Source: Amoebophrya sp. A120 (taxonomy: Eukaryota > Sar > Dinophyceae > Syndiniales > Amoebophryaceae). From it: a stretch of 64,000 nt of DNA. Where the stretch lies: the NCBI GenBank assembly GCA_905178155.1, contig CAJINV010000002.1, positions 11,534,591 through 11,598,590 of the forward strand. Direction: 5' to 3'. Under the pieces are notes generated by a model. That model did no database searches. It saw only the letters and a program-made list of their open reading frames with translations, and was not told the DNA's origin. Positions within the stretch are counted from its first letter, which is position 1; each line of letters opens with the position of its first letter. Positions 45,923 through 56,873 of this stretch are shown here, piece after piece. The position numbers and the translations under genes were made by a program.

Positions 45923-47433
45923 TTAGCTGGAACTGTAGACCGGCTCGGAGCCGTTCACGTACGGCAGCATCCAGGATTCCGTGCTGAATTGCTGCAGGGC
46001 GATGGTATCGAAGAACTCCATCAAGGACCCCGCGTCGTGCCGGTTCGGATCGCGCGTTCCATTGGCCTTGCTGTCCGCAAACAGACCCCACTGCTCCTTC
46101 CAAACTTCCGAGATACTTTGACCTGTCAGTCGTGGTGGATATTATTGATTTACCAAGAGAGGTGCTTGCGGCTTCCACGACAATCAGAATGGCAAAAATG
46201 AAAATTTCCGTGAATAAAACGTCGAGAGCTATACCTTTTTTGATCGATGACACCATGTAGGGTTTCGCCAGCTCCCCCAATGACACCAAGTACGGGCTGG
46301 CCCACGGTGCGGATACGACTTCTGTATTGCATTTAATTCAAACAAAAAATTGACTAATGTAGCCTTACACACACACACAAAATCTGCTATCTCCGCACCC
46401 CTGTCAAAAAAACGAGCACGAGGACGACGAGAGTCGTAATATAAAATCTAAGCAAATACGTAGTACCTGCCAACCCGTATTTGAGGACGAACGCGATGAT
46501 GAAGCAGGCCTGGTGGCGGGTGGGGTCGTGTACACCGTTCCCGTTCTCCTGGGCCCAGTCGATCCACATGGTCTTCCACTCCGCCGAGTTGCGCTGCCCC
46601 TGCTTGACGAGTTCTATGACCCGGCCCAGCGCAGACGCGTTGGCTGCGGTTTGGCTGGCCTGACCCTGCTGGTGGTTGTACATCTGCGTGGGCTGCTGGC
46701 TGTTGCTGGCTCCGTACCCGTAATTCCCCGCACCGCCGCCGTTCTGGTAATTGCCGGGGGCGGCCCCGTAGCCGTAGTTGTTTCCACCCTTGCCGCCGCC
46801 CTTCTTGCCGCCGGCCGGGGTGTAGCCGCCACCGCTGCTGTTGTAGTCCATGCCGGCGGGGGTGCCGTCGCTGGTGTACGCGCCGTCGGAGCCGTAGCGG
46901 CTGCCGCCGTAGTTCGCGGGGGTGGACGTGTTCGACTGAGCCGCGTTGGGGTAGGCCGTCACGCCGTTCTGCGTGATCTGGTGCTGCTGCCCCGCCATGG
47001 TGAGGTAGCCCTTCCCGAGGTTGTCGAGGAAGCCCTGGATGAAGGTGACCTCGTGCTTCGCCGGGTCGTACATAACATGCCCCTGGCTTTCGCAGTACGC
47101 GTGCCACGCATTCTTGAAGTTGGTGCTGCACCGCTGGCCCGCCTTCACCACGTCGGCGTACTCCGTGTAGTAGCGCTTGGACATCTGCATGTTGCCACTC
47201 GGGTCCACCACCTGGTACGACGAGTGCCCAGCCAACGACGCAATGACTTCAGATTTTCCGGGACCAGCAGGGCCTGCCGGTGCCTTACTGTTCTTGGAAG
47301 AAGTAGAAACTTGGTTAGTGTAGTTCGTGTGGTTGATGTTCCCGCCGGTGGTCTGTGCGGGGTGGATTGCGGGGACTAACGGAGTAACGCTTCCTGGACT
47401 AACACTTCCCTCCTGGGGTCGGGTACGTTTCAT
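45923..47433 (-). CDS. Protein with three copies of a WK..W/DPxRH module
   Basis: Exons 47433-46467, 46321-46235 and 46122-45923, all GT-AG with matching phase (GLAE-VVSAPW; IKKG-QSISEVWK); about 415 residues. Three ~48-residue modules share the pattern (V/I)K.GQ..S..(W/F)K..W......G...DP.(R/K)H.....I..F: (1) VKAGQRCSTNFKNAWHAYCE..., (2) VKQGQRNSAEWKTMWIDWAQ..., (3) IKKGQSISEVWKEQWGLFAD.... Module 3 is split by an intron after its first three residues. Between modules 1 and 2 is a Gly/Tyr/Asn/Gln-rich, prion-like linker (GGKKGGGKGGNNYGYG). This mix of small repeated modules and Gly/Tyr linkers is common in RNA-binding and condensate proteins, but I do not recognise the module. Confidence 0.75.
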
Positions 47434-49008
47434 CGATTGAAACTGCGCCGTTTCAAAAAAGGGTGCGGCTCCGAATGTGACACAATCACATCCAGAATCC
47501 GGGGACTACAGTAAAGCCGAGAAGCAATATTTTTCAACGTGGCCGATAATTAACCGGTTGGTACGATCGAATCGATTGATGTGGTTTCGTTGCGTGTGAA
47601 AACTTCCGAAAGCTGTATAGTCTTCTGTCGAATGATACTTGTCTCCGTCTCTGCCAACGCTCAAGCGAATCGCTACGACTGCTGCTGCTCTTTGTAAGTA
47701 ATGCCGAGCTCCCTATTGATTTTTATCTTTCCCGACGATCTCTGATAGTTCGACGACCCACTTGTGTAAAAGCTATGAAGCAAATTCGTAAGCTGGCTTC
47801 AAAGCAAACTCGTATCGCTATCGGTGTCGTACTAAAAATGAATATTTCTTGTTCGAATCTTTATCTACACAAAAAAGTACTATTTCCTCTCACGACCCAG
47901 AACGACTGGATTTAGTTTTTTTGTAGCCAACGTTTTCTTTTTACTAATCAGATGGTATGTTGTAGTCCCGTGCGACGCTGATGTTGCACTTAAACGAAAC
48001 TGTTCTTCTCCGTTGTCGACGACTAGTATTTTTGTGTTTTTGTGGTTCACCTAGGTAACCTCTCGTCTTCGACTTCGTGTTCTGTCTTTCGTTTTAACAT
48101 CAAAATTACAACGAAGCTGAAAATGATTTTTGTTGTCGTCGCGATTGTACAGTTGATGTTTGTTGAGCCAAAAAAAAACGAGTCTATCCGTTGTCCTACG
48201 TGTTCTTAGTTGTATCTACTTGTATGTAGCGATCGCGATATCGAACACCGATGATATAAAAAATGCGGTTACTACAGCCAAGCTAAAGTAGTGAAGGTGT
48301 AGGTAGAAGAGTACAAATTTCATGCTAGATTTGTACAAAGTAGTTGTACTGAGTACAAATAGGCGTACGAATAAGTACAAGTCCTTCAGTTGCCTCTGTT
48401 GGTTTTTTCGTCATATGCACTGCATGTCCGAAGAAAAATTGCATTGAAAAGTCGCTTTTCGAGCAGAAAAAACGCCACGTGCTATTGTGATCGGGCTTGC
48501 TGCTCCAAGCGGTCGTTTCTAAAGATCTACTCCTTCTAGTCAGTTCTGCAAGTCTTTCGCTTTAGCGTTCAAAATTTATTCGTCTTCGTGATCGTGATCT
48601 TATGAATGCTGCACAGACAGAGACACAATACAGCACAACAAAAAAATTTTTTTTTTTTCTACATTCATTTTCCTTCGCGATATTGTACGTCATGAAAGTT
48701 CTTTCTTCATTGACAGGCCGAACAAAAAGTAGGATCTTGTAAATATGCAGGTACTTGGTGCAGGTCTTTGCCAACATCGCTGTGTGGCGAAAGCAACTGT
48801 TGTTGCACTTTCAAGCGCAGCGTTTCATTTCTTATTTCAGTATGTTCGATCGTCTTCGTTCTTTTTGTCCTTCCGTTTAAACCGTTCGAACCATCTGCTC
48901 AATAGCTGGTGATCGTCTTGTTTTTTCATCAACATGTACAGAATTAAGCACAGCGAGGAGGAACTGACGAAGATATTCAAAAGAACCTGGTTTGTTCCAT
49001 AGCGCGGC
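47434..49008. other. AT-rich intergenic gap
   Basis: 1.6 kb with poly-T runs (near 48645-48660) and no supported ORF. It separates the triple-module gene from the 3' end of the DNAAF4-like gene. Confidence 0.5.
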
Positions 49009-52000
49009 TCAGCTTCGCAGCAAGGCTTGCGCTTTCTTCCCCTCCTCTGTTGCTTCCGCACTTCGGTTTAGCTGATGGAGTGCCCACCCGCGCCTGGTCC
49101 GACACGCCGCCTCGAGTCGCGGATGCGAACTCTGCGGCTTTCGGGACTCGATTGCCCGCAGGGTCTCGTCGCACATTTTCAACAAGTCTTGAACCCGCTT
49201 CAATTTTTGCAAACAGAGACAACAGTTCAGCCGGACGCGGAGCTCTTCCTCGAAAAGATCCTCACCACTTGAAGATGCGGCTCCAGAAGCAGAAGCTTGG
49301 TGTGGTCCTGCAGCCAACTGAAAATTGCCCTTGGTACGTGCGTAGTTGAAAATCTGCAGCGCGGACTCGAACTCTCCCTTTTCGAGGTACTTCGTGGCCG
49401 TGCCGACCAACTTTGCGACTTCCGCCTGCTGCAGGGACCCGTCCTCCGGGTCATCTTCGTCCTCGGAATCGGAGTCTTCTACCACTGCGGCAGATTTTGC
49501 CCCTCCTGCAGTTGCACGCGATCTCGATTTCGCCTCAACATCCTCAGCGGAACTCGAGTTCTGACCACCACCGCCTAAAATCTTCTTTTGGATGATCCTT
49601 TCCACGTTCTTTGCCTCAGTTGCACTGAGCTGCCCGGACGCGGAAGTACTAGTACCGGCTGCTGTGGTGCCTTCGTCTTCCTGTTCCCCCTTGCCACCCA
49701 ACTTTTTCAGATTTCCCGCAATTTTCGCTCGAAGCTGCAGCGCATCCGGATTTTTCGGTTCCGCCGAGAGTACCATCTCCAGAGCCTTCGACGCATCTTC
49801 GAACTGCTCCTGCAGTTCGTACGCGCGAGCCTGGCGGAGACGGGTCTTCACAAAAAGCCTGCGCCGAGTCTTCTCGCACGGGTGGTCGCGGCGAAAACAG
49901 CCAGGCTGCGTGGCAATCAGACTGCGCTCGAAAAACTCGGTGCTCTGAAGATAGATTTTCATGGAAAAATGCTTTCTTGTTTTTGTCACAGAGTTCTCTT
50001 TGCGCAGTCGCTCCTATCCATCTGGATCGCATTTCAATTTTTCCCTCTCGGCGACTGCATGTCACTCTGAGGAAAAGTAGAAGTCATTGACTTTGACGGT
50101 GCAGTGAAGACGAAAAACTATGACTTGACCCATAGCCCAGCACATAAGTACCGTTCTGTCTTCCTCTTTCATTTTCTCCTGGTCGAGTTCCGCCCTTTTT
50201 TTTTGCTCGTCCAGATACTCCGACAGTTTCATCCGGTACTCGCCCGCCTGATGCAAGGCTTCGCTGCACGGCCCCTCCTTCGCCAGGTTCTCCTGCCGCG
50301 CCGTCTCGATGGCCGCGTCGATTACGTCAATGTTCCGCGTGTAGAGCGCCTCCTGAAACTTCGTGATCTTCGCCCGGATCGCCGTAATCTGGTCCCGCGT
50401 CAATTTTTTGCGCACCGCAATCCAGGCCTCGTCTTTCTTCTCGGACGCGTCCCGCACCCACTCAAACTCCTCGGGGATATCGGGCAACTTCCCGTCATTC
50501 GGCGACCCGTGGTGCTTCATCAGCCAGTCTTTCTCGTCCGTTTTGCTGGCGTTCGGGTTGCGAAAGGTGTGGTCCTCCAGCGTCGGCGGATCCAGTCGCT
50601 GCGGCTTTTCGGGAAGCTTCGGTGCATTCCGCGCCACCGGCCACCTGGCGAGTAAATCGCAGGTCGTGTCGGCGTCTTGTAAACAACCTTCAATGTCCAT
50701 CGCTTGCAGCTTCACAAAACTCCGGTTCGCGCAAACGACGGCGTTCTCCTCCTTTTCCAGCAAGAACGCATCGTCATACTCTTTCAGAATCACCGCCTGG
50801 GTCTCCTTGTCGAGCACGTTGTTCGTCGTTCGAAGCTTCTTGTCAATCTCCCGCTTCTTCTCGCACGCTTTGGCAGCCAGTCGGACGCGTTGCAGATCTT
50901 CCTGCAAAATGCCTCGTTCCTCTTTCGTCAGTGCGCACTCCTCACACTCGTTCCGGTCCAGTGCAGTGAGGAACGAATCCTCGCACCGGGCGTACTCTCC
51001 CAGCCAGAGAAAGGCGACGCCGCGCCTTACGAGAACACGTGCGCGCAACTTCTCGTCTTCCGGGTCCTTCGGCGGGGCGCAGTGGCCGTCGGGCACTTTG
51101 GTCTTCATGTTCAGGATCTTTATCGCGTGATTGCAATCCTCGATGCAGTTCGACAGCTTCCCGAGGTACAGGGCGCACACTGCCCGATTTGCGAAGGCGC
51201 GCGCGTTGGAGTACTCGGTAAGTGCGGTCGTGTATGCTTGCATATCGTACGAAAAAACTGTTTCACTGTGAACTTGTGATGCATAGAATGGAGCACACAA
51301 CTAGTTGTCTTGCTACACATGCAAGACACTGGGTTTTTCAACGTGTTTTCCCTTAGGAAGCACGCATGGCAAGTTTTCTTGGTCATGTGTAACGAACTTG
51401 TAATGCAAAACTTGCAAAATCCTTACAGTGAAACACTTTTTTCGTACGATACTGCATAGCGCTCGGGTAATCCCCCGCGGCCATGCATTTGTCCGCCTTG
51501 TCCTTCAGCCACACGGGGTCGGACTCGTCGTAGTCCGTTTCGCCAGCTAGTTTGTGCTGCTTGGCTGTGGGATGTTTGTATGTTTTCCTTTTGATTGTCC
51601 AAGGTGAAGTTGAACTTCAACTCATACTTGCATTCATTTCATCAGATGTTTTCGTGACTGATACTGATTTTTCGTTGCACCCAGAAAAATATGTCGCAAA
51701 ATCTATCACTTTCATACGCGCGGCCACGCCAGTCAGATCCCTCGGGTGTGGTGGGGCGCGGCCGGGCCTATCACGCGCCGGAACGCCGGGCTTTGCGTGT
51801 CGGGTCATCGGCAGGATCATCTTGTGCGTACCGGCTTGGCGAACCTCTGGCAGGTGCGGTTTTGGCGGCAAGATCTCCATCTGATACTCCTCCTCGCTGT
51901 CGGGGTCTTTTTCATCACGGGCCCCTGCAGCTTCTATCTTCTGATTGTCCTCCGGGTCGGTGTTTTTATCCGTGATGTTCTCCGCCTTTTTCGCCTTGAC

Positions 52001-53024
52001 TTTTGGCGCGGGCTCGTTCTCGCCATCGCTGTCAACGAGGTCTTCCTCTTCGTCCTCTTCCGAATCCGGAACCTCTTCAATTTTTGCCGACGCCGGCGCG
52101 TCATCGCGGAAAATGCTACTGGTGCTACCACCGGCGGACCCAGAGCACGTGCTGCGGTATTCCTCGCCGGGCTTTCGTCTTTCGACAGGACCCCCAAATT
52201 TTGCTGTGATGGACAGGAAAAATTGTTCCGCACAGACGTCGACGAAGAAATTACGGATGAAAATGGAAAAGGCAAAACTGAAGCAGGTTCGGTTAGTTCT
52301 CGTTCTCGAATCAGATGCCATTGTTTCAACTGTAAGTCAGCAAAGAGACCAGAGCCGTTTTCTTTTTCTGCTAAACAGATTTGTACGCTTTTCCCCCAGA
52401 TTGTCGAGCACGTCGAAGACTTCGTTTTCTGCGATTTCTTTTTCTTCTTCCTTCCACTTTTCGATCTTCTCCCTGCCTTCTCGGTCGAGTCGCCATTGCT
52501 CCTCTTCAGCCTTTTTGTTCAACTGAAAGCGCTGGTCCTTGCGCTGCTCCGTCAGTTGCCGCTCGCGCTCCTCCCACTTCTGAAGTGACTCCTTTCGCCG
52601 TGCCAAAAGCGCTTCCTGTTAGGTAGACAATGCACATACAGAACCTAGAAATCAGATTTTTCGAGTAGTAGTGTGATTAACCCAGGAGATTTCCAACGAA
52701 ATTAAACTACCCCAGCACAAGCTCCAATTTAGTTACCCTGCCCCCCGTCGCACTGCTGTTCGCATAGCGGAAATCGCCCCAGGTGCCGGGACTTCTCTTT
52801 TTCAGGAGGAGTGTAACCCGGTCCGGGGCGACGCGCGCCTGGGAGCCCCCGAGGTCTACTTCGTGTAGCAAGTCCTGCTCGAAAAAGTGCGGACTTTGGT
52901 TGACCTTCACGTAGACAGGAGAAATTACGACCACACATTTATTCGCCTTCACCCCCGGAATACGCACCACGAATGTGATCGTATCCAAATCTTCCGTCCA
53001 AGTAAACTTCGCAGACAGTGGCAT
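49009..53024 (-). CDS. DNAAF4: DNAAF4/DYX1C1-like axonemal dynein assembly factor
   Basis: Co-chaperone-type factor that helps preassemble axonemal dynein arms in the cytoplasm. Exons: 53024-~52725, 52615-52387, 52203-51718, 51564-~51459, 51244-50152 and 49944-49009. Domain order matches DNAAF4. An N-terminal CS (p23-like) domain (MPLSAKFTWTEDLDTITFVV ... VYVKVNQSPHFFEQDL) is followed by a charged coiled coil (ARRKESLQKWEERERQ), an acidic linker, then TPRs starting DPVWLKDKADKCMAAGDYPSAM and RAFANRAVCALYLGKLSNCI. It is longer than animal DNAAF4: ~300 residues between TPRs and another TPR-like block (RARAYELQEQFEDASKALEM, RRGWALHQLNRSAEA) follow. The exon 1/2 junction is uncertain. The introner in exons 4/5 interrupts the first TPR. 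Confidence 0.85.
51239..51458 (-). mobile_element. Introner IE7 in DNAAF4
   Basis: Flanked by TGCATA at 51239-51244 and 51453-51458, with ~27 bp inverted repeats starting TCGTACGAAAAAA. Seamless excision gives AGDYPSAMQAYTTALTEY, a TPR of normal length. A GT-AG alternative inside the repeats (coding CACT|GTAAGG ... AAACAG|TT) is in frame but would insert about 15 residues (YRTKKVFHFFSYDMQ-like) into the first TPR helix pair. Confidence 0.88.
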
Positions 53025-53630
53025 CTTGGCGAACGGAAGCGTTTAAGAGATTCAAATACTTACTTCTTTTCTTAGCGATCAGTCGTGCATTATAAACAGA
53101 AGAACTAAGAAAAAACGCAGACCGTAAGCAGCACGCACGGCGAATGGGATCCGTGCTTTGGTCGACCTTCACTCAGCTGAGGAAAGATTTTTTGTTGGAC
53201 TTGCGCTGCTTCTTCGTCCTGTCTCACTCTCAGACTCAACGCACAGCGCTCTGTCCTCCCACAGCTGAGAACATAATTAAAGCGCAAGGAAATAGGTAAG
53301 ATTTTGCACCATCGTATCTAGTTCTACTTTATTGTCGACCGCGCAACAATAAACAGGTCTTGTTTGCCCTTTGTACAGGCATTCGCTCAGACTCAACAAT
53401 GTACAAATCCGTTCCTGAAATTGCAAGGGCCACCAACACCACGACAAAAATCGCCGGTGTCTTTTGCTTGCTGTTTCGTGACTTAACAGCAACGGGTACC
53501 CGTATACGAACGTTGTGGCGCAACGTTACTGACACTAAGTTCATTTTTGGAGGTCGAAGTCCATGAATCACCTTCGAGGACTCATAATTTTTTGAGTGGT
53601 TCAGAGCACTTGACGACTCTGAGAACTACC

Positions 53631-55042
53631 TCACGCGGCCTTTTTCCGCGTCATGTGATCAAAAATCACCACCTGCACGTACTCCGCGGTTTTGATTTCG
53701 TGCCGCTTCGAATTGTCTCCGGGGTCTTTCACGCGCGGGTCGACGCAGATTACCTCAAATGCCATTGAAAGCTACGTCCCAAAGATAGAAATAAGAAAGT
53801 CAAAAGGAAGCATGATTATCAAGCTCAGATCCGAGTAGTTTTCATCTCCTTGAATGATGAAAAAGACGAACGATTTACTACCTTTCTATCCCTTTTGTTC
53901 TTAAACAGCAGCCCTTGCTCGTAGTCTGGTATGATGTGATATCCACAGTAAATTTCCCGTACACGTACAAATGCAGTCTCTGCATGACAAAACTTGCCTT
54001 CAGTCCTAGTCTAGCATGACAAGTTGGACACTGCAAGTTAGCGAAATTTGTCATGCATTTTGTACATGTACGGGAAATTTACAGTGCATATGTGAAAGTT
54101 CGCGGACTCGTTTGACGCAGTGTGCTGTGTGTCCCAGTTGTAGAAACTCAAGTCCGTTTGTCGGGGTAGCAGCCTCTTTTTTCCTGTAGTGCGTTGTTTT
54201 AGATCCAGTTCCATCTATTTCTTTTCTACAACGACCAAATTAACCGCTACCAGCACGAATACGCCTACAACCAAACCATGATAACCAACATCAGTTTGCT
54301 AAACAATGAACTAACTTGTCGCACAGAAAGAACCAAAACCACCATTGAATACTTTCAAAGTAAGGCTCGAAATTCTCGCTCTTCAGTCGCTGCCCGTAAT
54401 CTATGTACCCTGACACCTCCTGCCCCTTCGTGTTTTTATCTCTTATGAAGATAATCACGCTGAGTTTGCCTTGTCGTACCAACTCTTCCCGGGCGGCCTA
54501 TTGGGATCAGATTTTGAAACGTCCCATTCAAAGTAGTCGATGGATCTGTGCAGCAGCGACGTGGGTACAACCAGTCATTCATCTTTTATTTTTTCTCGAA
54601 TGGAGCAACAATCAAAAAATATACCAGATGCCTCAGAAATGGGTAATCCGTGAGGTCTTTGTTCGCTGAGGCCAACACTTTCGGTGCATTCTGTAACTTG
54701 CTTTTTCTTGCCTCCTCCGCAGCCTCCTTGCGTGCTGCAAACTCTTCCCGCGACAAAACCTCGCCTTTGCGACACCCTATTTCCACCTGTTGGTAGATAA
54801 TCCATTGCACTTCAAAAACTGTCTGGCGCCCCCGCTTTAAGCATTGTTCACATCATGAAAAACAAAAATGCAAACATATGCACAAGCAAGCGTTCAACGA
54901 GATGAAAGCTCAAGTCAGTCAGCTGTACCAGCTGCCTTGCTAGCTCGTCATCCTCAAGGTATTTCCTGTCGTGGGCAGTGATTTGGGCGTCCAAGTAGTC
55001 TTCGTACGTAATGTACTGCTCGACACTGGCGTCGTCGTCCAT
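53631..55042 (-). CDS. CFAP299: CFAP299 (C4orf22-like) cilia/flagella protein
   Basis: Conserved ciliary protein of motile flagellates. Six exons: 55042-54929, 54786-54625, 54497-54353, 54183-54096, ~53939-53882 and 53753-53631, about 230 residues, matching the family length. Hallmarks in order: [124 protein letters not shown], and the terminal [14 protein letters not shown]. Five introns are in phase; four are GT-AG and one is an introner. With DNAAF4 immediately downstream, this forms a small run of flagellar genes. Function below the family level is unknown. Confidence 0.92.
53934..54095 (-). mobile_element. Introner IE8 in CFAP299
   Basis: Flanked by ATGTGA at 53934-53939 and 54090-54095, with inverted repeats containing GTAAATTTCCCGTACA. 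Seamless excision gives [18 protein letters not shown], the same length as the corresponding segment of animal CFAP299. Among equivalent cut positions one would have AT-AC ends. A GT-AG pair (ACT|GTAAAT ... GCAGAG|ACT) is in frame but adds about 16 residues. The interior has the recurring GCATGACAA motif. Confidence 0.88.
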
Positions 55043-55555
55043 TTTTTCGCAAACGGGAACGGGTCTTCACAAGTAGTGACACCGTACTTCTGAACTTTCC
55101 TCGTCTTTCACTTCCTCGTCGACGTATTTCTACTTATCTTTCCTTCTAAATTTCAAGGCAGGATGGATGATGATGTTTTCATGTTTCTTGTAAGGAGCGA
55201 TGAAATGCGCGATGCGATTCTGCTGTGCCAGTCGAGCAGCTGGCGCAATGCGAGGAGACCTCTGCGAAAACAAATCATCTTCTATGCGAAACTTTTAGTT
55301 TTACAGGCATCTGCTCTCAATCACGACAGGGTCTCTCAAACGACGCTCCTCAAACGATGACACGAAAAGGTCGACTTTTTACTTCCGATACTTAGTGTAT
55401 TCACGAACAAGTTTTAGATAGAGGATGTAGAAGTGAAGAACTTCGCAGCAGGCAGGATGCAATGATTTTCTATCTTGGCTGGGTGGAAAAAACACGAGCT
55501 TGTTCACCAGCAAGGACGCGTGCGAATGGGTTTTATCAATCTACAATCTTTGCGT
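55043..55555. other. Intergenic gap
   Basis: About 510 bp between the CFAP299 start and the stop codon of the CAP gene. No feature is supported. Confidence 0.45.
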
Positions 55556-56545
55556 CTAGCGCAGCGGCGTACACGACTCATTCTTGAGCTGCAACATTTT
55601 CGCGGTCGAAGAGTCAAACGGAACGTCCCCGACGGTGTTGCCGCCTTGTTTGTACCGGCACGACACGGCGAAAACCTTGTCTTCATCCTTGCTTTTTTCT
55701 TCTGCATCTTCCAGAAAAGCAGTACTCGAGTGACCGCTTTTCAGTGTTCTCGCTGCCCCGTTGAGCTTCCGAAAGATGCCCTGCAGCCTCTTGAAAGGGT
55801 CCGTAGATTTCATCGCTGGCGCCACTTTAGCTGTCGACTTGCCGCTCCCGAGCAATTTATTTGCTGCAGTTTTACTATTTCCCTTCAAGGAAACAGCAGG
55901 AGTCGATAATTTCTCTTTCCTTGCACCCGCAATAGTACCACACTGCGCCTTTCCGCAGCCGACCTGCGTGCTGCTGTGCCACATGAGCTGCGTGAAGTGC
56001 CCCACCATACACTGATCTTGCCGATCCAGCGGCCAGGACTGGCATTTGGTCGTCGTGCAGGCAGAGCCCACCGGCCCGTAGGTGTAATCCTTGATCTCCG
56101 CGTACCAGGCATCCACGACATCGGTTCCCGTGGGGTCGAACCCCTGCACTTTGTAGATATTTTCCCCGATGTAGTCCTCTTTTTCCGTCGGCATGCCATT
56201 GTCGTGTCGCTGTTCCACGCTGCTGTGGGCGAAATTCGTGCAGAGCGTCTTCGCATGTTCCTCCGCACCGGTCGCCAACTCCGGATCCCAGACCATGGAG
56301 GGGAGGAAAGCGCGCCGCCGCACGGCGTTGGTGGCCGCAACGAGGTCTTCGGTGAAACTCAGCTGTGCATCGTGCTTCGGGTGCAGCGCAAAGTGGGAGT
56401 GCGTCGCGTGGCCTCGGTCTTTCACGCGCTTCATGCGCTCCCAAGGGTCGTCATCTCCCCTTGTAGACAGCAATGAAGTTGTGGCGAGCGCATTTACACT
56501 GAACGGCAGTAGCAGCGCCGCCAAGCGGGCTGCGAAGTGTGCCAT
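55556..56545 (-). CDS. Secreted CAP/SCP-domain protein
   Basis: Extracellular protein of the CAP superfamily (CRISP/antigen 5/PR-1). Starting at ATG 56545, MAHFAARLAALLLPFSVNALA is a good signal peptide. The CAP domain covers residues ~55-215: LVAATNAVRRRAFLPSMVWD, an early His in EEHAKTLCTNF, YIGENIYKV, VVDAWYAEIKDY, and the signature GHFTQLMWHSSTQVGCG, with cysteines for disulphides. The Glu/His set of the CAP cavity is largely recognisable. A low-complexity Lys/Ser/Ala-rich insert (~residues 225-300) interrupts the C-terminal part, before FAVSCRYKQGGNTVGDVPF. CAP proteins bind lipids or act at host interfaces in many parasites; that role is inference here. Confidence 0.9.
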   Translation of the reverse strand: MAHFAARLAALLLPFSVNALATTSLLSTRGDDDPWERMKRVKDRGHATHSHFALHPKHDAQLSFTEDLVAATNAVRRRAFLPSMVWDPELATGAEEHAKTLCTNFAHSSVEQRHDNGMPTEKEDYIGENIYKVQGFDPTGTDVVDAWYAEIKDYTYGPVGSACTTTKCQSWPLDRQDQCMVGHFTQLMWHSSTQVGCGKAQCGTIAGARKEKLSTPAVSLKGNSKTAANKLLGSGKSTAKVAPAMKSTDPFKRLQGIFRKLNGAARTLKSGHSSTAFLEDAEEKSKDEDKVFAVSCRYKQGGNTVGDVPFDSSTAKMLQLKNESCTPLR

Positions 56546-56873
56546 CGCAGTTACATATTTTTGGGTCTGATGAAACAAAGCAGTAACGCTAACGACCCTC
56601 GTTCTTACCAACGAGCGTTACCGAACCGCCTTCTTATTTGGAAGACCTCTGCATATCTGTCTCAGAAACCCGATCGCAGATCCACGAGAAACCGGAACCC
56701 TCATCTGCAAGATCCTGAGGAGAACGAGAACACCAAGTCGCAACCAATTGGCTGTCGCTGTAAGAATGAGATCGCTTCCTGGTCGACGAAAACATTTTGA
56801 AGCGGGCAGCACGTGAGTTGTAATTTCTACTGGCACTTCATGTTCCGGTGTCCATAATATGGCCGAACATAAT
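56546..56873. other. Intergenic gap
   Basis: Short gap between the CAP gene start and the stop codon of the bL21 gene. Nothing recognisable. Confidence 0.45.

Noticed and set aside
48837-49061. Small minus-strand ORF with a hydrophobic segment
   Set aside because: Overlaps the DNAAF4 3' end in another frame; no independent support.
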